Assembly (NCBI GenBank): GCA_902775835.1
Contig: CACYNZ010000078.1
Location: 1 to 12,363 of the forward strand
Source of the DNA: an uncultured Eubacteriales bacterium
GTDB lineage: Bacteria; Bacillota_A; Clostridia; Christensenellales; Aristaeellaceae
Length of the DNA stretch: 12,363 nucleotides
Direction: 5' to 3'
This document shows positions 7,674 through 12,363 of the stretch, piece after piece. How positions within the stretch are numbered: the stretch's first letter is position 1; every line of letters begins with the position of its first letter. The translations under genes were made by a program, and so were the position numbers. The notes below the pieces were generated by a model that saw only the letters and a list, made by a program, of their open reading frames with translations, did no database searches and was not told the origin of the DNA.

Positions 7674-8045
7674 ATGAGCTATCAGAGAGTGGACCGGCTG
7701 TCGGAAGAAGTCCAGAAGGAAGTGGACGATATCATCCGCCACAGCCTCAGTGATCCGAGGATTGACGGCACCTACAGCGTGACCCGCGTGGAAGTCACCA
7801 GGGACCTGCGCTATGCGAAGGTGTATGTCAGCGTGCTGGAGGACGAAAAGCGCAAGGATCTCATGGCCGCGCTCAAGAACGCAGCCGGCTTTGTGCGCCG
7901 GGAACTCGGCCGCAGAATGCAGATCCGGTATATTCCGGAAATCCAGTTTGTCAGTGATGAGAATATTGCCTACGGCGTACATATCGCCCAGGTGCTGAAC
8001 CAGGTGGCCAAGGGGGAGGACAGAGCCGATGAGGGACAGGCTTGA
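7674..8045 (+). CDS. rbfA: 30S ribosome-binding factor RbfA
   Basis: RbfA is a late 30S assembly factor that acts on the 5' region of 16S rRNA and is needed for growth in the cold. The 123-residue product matches the family's length and single KH-like domain. It has the N-terminal helix RVDRLSEEVQKEVDDII, the conserved SDPRI(D)GTYSVTRVEVTRDLRYAKVYVSV core in segments (about residues 26-54), and RRELGRRMQIRYIPEIQF near the end. The start at ATG 7674 has AAAGGA (7662-7667) 6 bases upstream. It follows the infB terminator hairpin directly, and its last 17 bases overlap the start of the DHH-family gene, implying coupled translation. Confidence 0.95.
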   Translation: MSYQRVDRLSEEVQKEVDDIIRHSLSDPRIDGTYSVTRVEVTRDLRYAKVYVSVLEDEKRKDLMAALKNAAGFVRRELGRRMQIRYIPEIQFVSDENIAYGVHIAQVLNQVAKGEDRADEGQA

Positions 8046-9018
8046 GTCTGCGGCGGACGTGCTCGGACGCGCAGGGGAGGTTGCCATTGTCTGTCATCTG
8101 AACCCGGACGGGGACGCCATCGGCTCCAGCCTGGCGCTGAAGCTTCTGCTGGAATCCCTGGGGAAGAAGGCGGATGTATACAACCGTGACCGTGTGCCGG
8201 ATACGCTGCGCGGTCTGGAAGGCTGGGAACAGGTGCAGAGCCTGGACCGACTGCCGGAGCATCCTGAGCTTCTGGTGTTTCTCGACTGCGCGGACTATGC
8301 CCGCGTGGCGGGAAAGGACAGCGAGGCGCTGGACCGCGCCTTTGCCGGCGCGTCCTGCCGGCTGCAGATCGACCATCACGGAACGAATCCGCTGTACTGC
8401 GACATCAATGTGGTGGAGCCGCTTCCGGCCACGGCCGTGCTGATCTGGCGGCTTGTAAAGCTGATGGGTGTTTCACTTGCCCGGCCTCTGGCAGAGTGCC
8501 TGTATGCCGCGCTTTCCACGGACACGGGCAATTTCACCCAGGACAATACGGACGCGGAATGCTTCGGCATGATGGAAGAGCTCATGCAGGCCGGGATCCG
8601 GCTGGTGCCGCTGTGCCGCGCGCTGTTCGCGGAACGCTCCAGGGCACAGGTGCAGCTGATCGCCGCGGCGCTGTCCAGTATCCGATATTCCGAGGACGGA
8701 CATGTGAGCTGCATGTATCTGGACCGGGAAACCATGGAAAAGAGCGGGGCCCGGAATGAGGACACCGACACGCTTGTGAACTTCAGCAGGGATATTGTGG
8801 GCGTGGACATGACCTTTCTTGCCCGGGAGACTCCGGACGGCATCCGGATCAGCCTGCGGGCTGTGGCGCCCTGGCGCGTGGACGGCGTGGCATCTGCCTT
8901 CGGCGGCGGCGGGCATGCCCAGGCCAGCGGATGCACGATTCATGAAGGGCTTGCCGAAGCCGTGGAAAAGGTGTGGCAGGCCTGCATCCAATCGCACAGG
9001 ACACAGGAGGACGCGTGA
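8029..9018 (+). CDS. nrnA: DHH/DHHA1 phosphoesterase, NrnA-like oligoribonuclease/pAp phosphatase
   Basis: NrnA-type enzymes degrade very short RNA oligomers and dephosphorylate pAp in organisms that lack the E. coli Orn enzyme. The 329-residue length fits. The DHH domain shows HLNPDGDAIGS (His23, Asp27, Asp29), LDCADYARV, IDHHGTN (Asp115-His116-His117) and STDTGNF, which together form the two-metal site. The C-terminal DHHA1 domain has the GGGGHAQASGC substrate-binding motif, with Gly292-295 and His296. The start at ATG 8029 lies inside the end of rbfA, with GGGGGAGGA just upstream. The gene ends in a GTGA overlap with truB. A position between rbfA and truB is usual for this family in Clostridia. 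Substrate preference (nanoRNA, pAp or cyclic dinucleotide product) cannot be told from sequence. Confidence 0.93.
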   Translation: MRDRLESAADVLGRAGEVAIVCHLNPDGDAIGSSLALKLLLESLGKKADVYNRDRVPDTLRGLEGWEQVQSLDRLPEHPELLVFLDCADYARVAGKDSEALDRAFAGASCRLQIDHHGTNPLYCDINVVEPLPATAVLIWRLVKLMGVSLARPLAECLYAALSTDTGNFTQDNTDAECFGMMEELMQAGIRLVPLCRALFAERSRAQVQLIAAALSSIRYSEDGHVSCMYLDRETMEKSGARNEDTDTLVNFSRDIVGVDMTFLARETPDGIRISLRAVAPWRVDGVASAFGGGGHAQASGCTIHEGLAEAVEKVWQACIQSHRTQEDA

Positions 9019-9908
9019 ACGGTTTTTTGAACATTCTCAAGCCACCGGGCATGACCAGTGCCGCTGTGGTGGGCAGGGTCCGGCGCCTGACCGGCGAAAG
9101 GCGGGTCGGGCATGCGGGCACCCTGGATCCGGAGGCGGCGGGCATTCTGCCGATTATGCTGGGCAGGGCCACGAGGCTGTTTGATTACCTGGTGGACAAG
9201 GGAAAGAGCTATATCACCGAGGTTGGCTTTGGTATGGCCACGGACACCATGGACGCGGCGGGGCGCGTGACCGAAACAGGGGACGCGTATCCGGACCTGG
9301 ACCTTGTGCGGGAAAAGGTACATGCGCTGGAGGGCGATATCCGCCAGCGGCCCAGCATGTATTCCGCCATCAAGATGGGCGGAAAGCCGCTGTACGAGCT
9401 TGCCAGGCGCGGGGAAACCGTGGAAGTGCCGGAGCGCGTGGTGCATGTGGAGCGGATTCTGGTGCTGGAGGAAAGGCCGGAGCACGGAGTGCTCATGCAG
9501 GTGGACTGCGGGCGAGGCACCTATATCCGTTCTATCTGCGAGGACCTGGGCAGGCTGTGTAATTGCCCGGCGTATATGCGCTTTCTGCTCAGGACACGCT
9601 CGGGTGCTTTCGGAATCGACACGGCGGTGACGCTGGAGGAAGCGGAACAGCTTGCGGGCGAGGGAAGGCTTGCAGAAAAAGTCCTGCCCCTTGACATGCC
9701 GCTTCAGCATATCCCGCGGCTGGATGTGCGACCCGGCAGTGAAAAAGCCGCGCTCAACGGCGTGGCGCTGAAGAATGAACAGGTGGACGGCGGAATGACC
9801 GGTGAGGTGTTCCGGGTCTGCCTGAAGGATCGTTTCCTCGGGATATGCAGGCTGGAGAACGGACTTCTGGCCTGGAAAGTCCTGTTTCCCGGGGAACGGG
9901 AGGAATGA
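9015..9908 (+). CDS. truB: tRNA pseudouridine-55 synthase TruB
   Basis: TruB converts U55 in the T-loop of nearly all tRNAs to pseudouridine and also acts as a tRNA folding aid. The 297-residue product is full length. It begins NGFLNILKPPGMTS and carries the catalytic motif VGHAGTLDPEAAG with nucleophile Asp38. YITEVGFGMATDTMDAAG, QRPSMYSAIKMGGKPLYELAR and DCGRGTYIRSICEDLG follow, all family signatures. The start is GTG 9015, overlapping the nrnA stop as GTGA, with AGGAGG at 9005-9010 only 4 bases upstream. An ATG 42 bases upstream is less likely because the product would then begin well before the conserved start. Confidence 0.96.
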   Translation: MNGFLNILKPPGMTSAAVVGRVRRLTGERRVGHAGTLDPEAAGILPIMLGRATRLFDYLVDKGKSYITEVGFGMATDTMDAAGRVTETGDAYPDLDLVREKVHALEGDIRQRPSMYSAIKMGGKPLYELARRGETVEVPERVVHVERILVLEERPEHGVLMQVDCGRGTYIRSICEDLGRLCNCPAYMRFLLRTRSGAFGIDTAVTLEEAEQLAGEGRLAEKVLPLDMPLQHIPRLDVRPGSEKAALNGVALKNEQVDGGMTGEVFRVCLKDRFLGICRLENGLLAWKVLFPGEREE

Positions 9909-9910
9909 CA

Positions 9911-10825
9911 ATGGAAATATGGATGAATCCGGAGAAAACGGATCCATGCATTCTTGTGCTGGGCATGTTCGACGGCGTGCACATGGGGCATCAGTCCCTG
10001 ATCATGACCGGCATGGAGCGCGCGGCTGAGAAGAAGGTGCCGCTGTATGTGTGCACCTTTGAACCGCATCCGCTGCATGTGCTGTTTCCGGACCGGGCAC
10101 CGAAGCTTCTGACCACGCTTCAGGAGCGGGCCGGGATCATGGAGGGCTTTGGGGTGGATGCGCTGTGCGTGCACACCTTTACCCGGGAAATAGCGGCGCA
10201 GGAACCGGAAGCGTTTCTCGCGTCCGTACAGGAGAGGTACTCGCCCAGGGAAGTGATCTGCGGGTATAATTTCACCTTCGGCCGCAGCGGCAGGGGCAGC
10301 GGGGACATGCTCAGGGCCTGGGGAAGCGCCCATGGCGTGGACGTGGAGATCATCCCGGAAGTGCGCATTGCGGACGCGGCCGTAAGCTCCACCCGGATCC
10401 GCGGGGAACTGGAAAGCGGAAATATCCGCATGGTCAACCGCCTGCTCGGGCATGCATACATGCTGTCCGGGAAAGTGCTGCATGGCAAGGGAATCGGGCA
10501 TACCCTGGGTTTTGCCACGGCAAACATCGGGGTGGATCCGGAAAAGGCGCTGCCGGCTTTCGGTGTATACCTGGGCGTTCTGCGGGACGGAGAAAACCAG
10601 TGGAAGTGCATGGTGAACATTGGCCGGCACCCGACACTGCCGGAGGGCGGTGTGACGGTGGAAGCGCATGTGCTGGATGCGCACCCGGACCTGTACGACC
10701 GGGAGGTCACGCTGGATATCTATGGCAGTGTGCGTCCGGAAATCCGGTTTGAGAACGTGGACGCGCTGGTGGAGCAGCTGAAGAAGGACCGGGTGAAGGC
10801 AAAGGCGTTTTTCGGCATGGCCTGA
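9911..10825 (+). CDS. ribF: Bifunctional riboflavin kinase/FAD synthetase RibF
   Basis: RibF makes FMN from riboflavin and then FAD. The 304-residue product has the two-domain layout. The N-terminal FMN adenylyltransferase has GMFDGVHMGHQ (His24, Gly26, His27 of the HxGH site), CGYNFTFGRSGRG and VSSTRIR. The C-terminal riboflavin kinase has GKGIGHTLGFATAN (192-205), VNIGRHPT, and VEAHVLD with catalytic Glu251. In the kinase motif, the usual GR(T)LGFPTAN has become GHTLGFATAN: Arg to His at 197 and Pro to Ala at 202. The Thr and Asn remain, so activity is still expected. Two in-frame starts exist. ATG 9905 overlaps the truB stop, but ATG 9911 sits 7 bases after GGGAGG (9898-9903) and is preferred. 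It is the last gene of the operon. Confidence 0.94.
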   Translation: MEIWMNPEKTDPCILVLGMFDGVHMGHQSLIMTGMERAAEKKVPLYVCTFEPHPLHVLFPDRAPKLLTTLQERAGIMEGFGVDALCVHTFTREIAAQEPEAFLASVQERYSPREVICGYNFTFGRSGRGSGDMLRAWGSAHGVDVEIIPEVRIADAAVSSTRIRGELESGNIRMVNRLLGHAYMLSGKVLHGKGIGHTLGFATANIGVDPEKALPAFGVYLGVLRDGENQWKCMVNIGRHPTLPEGGVTVEAHVLDAHPDLYDREVTLDIYGSVRPEIRFENVDALVEQLKKDRVKAKAFFGMA

Positions 10826-10844
10826 GCAGGGGAGAACATGGCAC

Positions 10845-10883
10845 GGAATATCGGCAAAAGACTTGCTTTTTTGCCGGAATTCC
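10845..10883. repeat. Inverted repeat between ribF and the tyrS T-box, overlapping the promoter
   Basis: CGGCAAAA (10852-10859) is complementary to TTTTGCCG (10869-10876), and GGAAT (10845-10849) pairs with ATTCC (10879-10883) around it. Together they form a long interrupted hairpin about 20 bases after the ribF stop. The T-run lies inside the 3' arm rather than after it. It is therefore a poor classical terminator, but could still end ribF transcripts or act as an operator. Confidence 0.55.
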
Positions 10884-10899
10884 ATTACACTGATAAAGT
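10871..10899 (+). promoter_or_regulatory. Candidate promoter of tyrS
   Basis: TTGCCG (10871-10876) and TAAAGT (10894-10899) are 17 bases apart, with TG at 10891-10892 as an extended -10. Transcription would start near 10906, just before the T-box stem I. An overlapping alternative, TTGCTT (10863-10868) with TACACT (10886-10891), also has 17-base spacing; sequence alone does not decide between them. Confidence 0.5.
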
Positions 10900-10905
10900 T
10901 CATAT

Positions 10906-11146
10906 GGCAATGAAGGAGCCAAGTAGCGCAGAGACATGCTTTCAGAGAGTATCCGGATGGTGCGAGGATACAGATGTGCTGCAGTGAATACTCTCCCGAG
11001 CCGTTCCCTGAACCAGAGTAGGGGTAACCGGGCAGGCCCGATACAGCCGCAGCTGAGGGATACATCTGTATCCGAAGCAGAGGTGGTACCACGAACCGCT
11101 CCTTTCGTCCTCTGTTCCCGCGAGGGAATGGGGGCGTTATTTATTT
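10906..11146 (+). promoter_or_regulatory. Tyrosine T-box riboswitch upstream of tyrS
   Basis: T-box leaders sense uncharged tRNA and then let transcription pass the terminator. All main parts are visible. Stem I carries the AGAGAG distal bulge (10944-10949), the GGATGGTGCGAG apical loop (10955-10966), and GTGAA followed by specifier codon TAC (10989-10991), which reads tyrosine. Stem III is GGATAC with GTATCC (11058-11063, 11068-11073). The T-box bulge TGGTACC (11084-11090) can pair with the NCCA end of tRNA-Tyr, whose discriminator is A. Antiterminator: CAGAGG (11078-11083) with CCTCTG (11109-11114), and ACGAA (11091-11095) with TTCGT (11104-11108). This excludes the terminator that follows. 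The specifier agrees with the downstream gene. Confidence 0.95.
11106..11146 (+). terminator. T-box regulatory terminator of tyrS
   Basis: CGTCCTCTGTTCCC (11106-11119) pairs with GGGAATGGGGGCG (11124-11136), about 13 bp with one bulge and G-U pairs, around a GCGA (GNRA-type) tetraloop. A T-rich run, TTATTTATTT, follows at 11137-11146. Its 5' arm shares bases 11106-11114 with the antiterminator, so the two folds are mutually exclusive. Confidence 0.88.
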
Positions 11147-11164
11147 CATAAGGAGGTTTTTTCC

Positions 11165-12363
11165 ATGGGCATCTATGAAGAGCTCCAGGCCAGAGGCCTG
11201 ATCGCTCAGGTAACGGATGAAAAGGAAATCCGGGAACTCATCAACAACGGCGGAGCCAAGTTCTATATCGGCTTTGACCCCACTGCCGATTCCCTGCATG
11301 TGGGCCATTTCATGGCTCTGTGCCTGATGAAGCGCCTGCAGATGGCGGGCAACAAGCCGGTGGTGCTGCTCGGCGGCGGCACGGGCTATATCGGTGACCC
11401 CAGCGGACGCACGGACCTGCGCGCCATGCTGAGCCCGGAAACCATTGAGCACAACTGTGACTGCTTCCGTCAGCAGATCGGGAAGTTCATCGAGTTTGGC
11501 GATGACAAGGCCATTGCCGTCAACAACGCGGACTGGCTGCTGAAGCTGAACTATGTGGACGTGCTGCGTGAAATCGGACCGCACTTCTCCGTCAACAACA
11601 TGCTCCGGGCCGAGTGCTACAAGCAGCGCATGGAGCGCGGACTGAGCTTCCTGGAATTCAACTACATGATCATGCAGAGCTATGACTTCCTGTACCTGCA
11701 TGAGCACTACGGCGTGAACATGCAGTTCGGCGGCGATGACCAGTGGAGCAACATGCTCGGCGGTACCGAACTGATCCGGCGCAAGACCGGGGACGATGCC
11801 TACGCCATGACCATCACCCTTCTGCTCAACAGCGAAGGCAAGAAGATGGGCAAGACCGCCCGCGGCGCGGTCTGGCTGGATCCCAACAAGACCAGTCCCT
11901 TCGAGTTCTATCAGTACTGGCGCAATGTCTCGGATGCCGACGTCATGAAGTGCATCCGGATGCTGACCTTCGTCTCCCTGGAAGAGATCGCGGACATGGA
12001 GAAGTGGGATGACAGCCGCATCAATGAGAAGAAGGATATCCTGGCCTACAGCCTCACTGAGCTGGTTCACGGCAAGGAAGAAGCGGACAAGGCACGTGAG
12101 GTATCCCGTTCCCTGTTTGCCGGCGGCGGAGATGACGCCAACATGCCCTCCACCACACTGACGGAAGTTCCGGAGGAAGGCATTCTCGTGGCCGATCTCA
12201 TGCTCGAGTGCAAGCTTGTCAAGAGCAAGAGTGAAGCCCGTCGTCTGATCGAACAGGGCGGCGTCCTGGTGGGCGGCGAAAAGGTGGACAACCTGGAAAC
12301 CAGAGTCAGCGCTGATGCACTGAAGGAAGGCGTTGTGATCCGCAAGGGCAAGAAGGTTTTCCA
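11165..12363 (+). CDS. tyrS: Tyrosyl-tRNA synthetase, 3'-truncated by window edge
   Basis: TyrS joins tyrosine to tRNA-Tyr. The frame runs from ATG 11165 to the window end without a stop, giving 399 residues. Bacterial TyrS is usually 400-425 aa, so little is missing. The start has an excellent AAGGAGG (11150-11156) 8 bases upstream. Class I signatures are present: GFDPTADSLHVGH with the HIGH-type motif at 45-48, the tyrosine-pocket region QFGGDDQWSNM, and the KMSKS-type loop as KMGKT (227-231). The loop is followed by WLDPNKTSPFEFYQYWRN, as in the E. coli and B. subtilis TyrS group, which use KFGKT. An S4 RNA-binding domain starts near residue 340 and is cut by the edge. Expression is controlled by the tyrosine T-box directly upstream. 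I see no linked tyrosine-metabolism gene in this window. Confidence 0.96.
   Translation, partial: MGIYEELQARGLIAQVTDEKEIRELINNGGAKFYIGFDPTADSLHVGHFMALCLMKRLQMAGNKPVVLLGGGTGYIGDPSGRTDLRAMLSPETIEHNCDCFRQQIGKFIEFGDDKAIAVNNADWLLKLNYVDVLREIGPHFSVNNMLRAECYKQRMERGLSFLEFNYMIMQSYDFLYLHEHYGVNMQFGGDDQWSNMLGGTELIRRKTGDDAYAMTITLLLNSEGKKMGKTARGAVWLDPNKTSPFEFYQYWRNVSDADVMKCIRMLTFVSLEEIADMEKWDDSRINEKKDILAYSLTELVHGKEEADKAREVSRSLFAGGGDDANMPSTTLTEVPEEGILVADLMLECKLVKSKSEARRLIEQGGVLVGGEKVDNLETRVSADALKEGVVIRKGKKVF

Noticed and set aside
9704..11092. 462-codon minus-strand open frame across truB, ribF and the T-box
   Set aside because: It runs through three unrelated functional elements, including a structured RNA, and has no recognisable motif.
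11141..12070. 309-codon minus-strand open frame opposite tyrS
   Set aside because: It is a shadow of tyrS. The + strand frame shows all TyrS signatures and a strong ribosome binding site.
1..12363. A novel multi-gene system, mobile element or defence island
   Set aside because: Every substantial + strand gene is a recognised core translation, RNA or cofactor gene. I see no transposase, integrase, toxin, nuclease-helicase pair or other accessory gene.

Overview
The window is a stretch of bacterial core translation, RNA-processing and aminoacylation genes, all on the + strand. It suggests a GC-rich member of the Bacillota, probably in the Clostridia. Reasons: RNase Y is present, the rimP-nusA-rnpM(ylxR)-ylxQ-infB-rbfA-nrnA-truB-ribF order is typical of Firmicutes, Shine-Dalgarno sites are strong, and a T-box leader precedes tyrS. 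The species cannot be resolved from this sequence.

Region 1 (1-1526) holds all but the N-terminal membrane anchor of RNase Y (rny), closed by an intrinsic terminator (1533-1565). Region 2 (1527-1983) has no gene. It contains that terminator, a second terminator-like hairpin (1663-1688), a strong sigma-A-type promoter with an extended -10 (1732-1760) and a roughly 217-nt structured leader. The leader folds as a nested hairpin of about 100 nt (1853-1952), followed by a U-rich run, just upstream of rimP.

Region 3 (1984-10825) is a tightly packed operon. Its genes act in ribosome assembly and maturation (rimP, rbfA), transcription elongation and termination (nusA), RNase P modulation (rnpM), an L7Ae-type RNA-binding protein (ylxQ), initiation (infB), nanoRNA and pAp turnover (nrnA), tRNA Psi55 formation (truB) and FMN/FAD synthesis (ribF). 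Most junctions overlap by a few bases (ATGA, GTGA, or 8 to 17 nt), which suggests translational coupling. The main internal break is a terminator-like hairpin between infB and rbfA. infB encodes an unusually long IF-2 (1067 aa) whose linker carries two arrays of in-frame tandem repeats.

Region 4 (10826-12363) is a separate unit. A promoter overlapping an inverted repeat drives a complete tyrosine T-box riboswitch (specifier TAC), followed by tyrS, which runs off the right edge a few codons short of its end.

I see no mobile element, CRISPR array, tRNA or rRNA gene, phage or defence gene, and no novel multi-gene system. The points worth a second look are the nested rimP leader hairpin, the IF-2 repeat arrays, the infB-rbfA terminator, altered riboflavin-kinase motif residues in RibF, and the gene neighbours at each end of the cluster.
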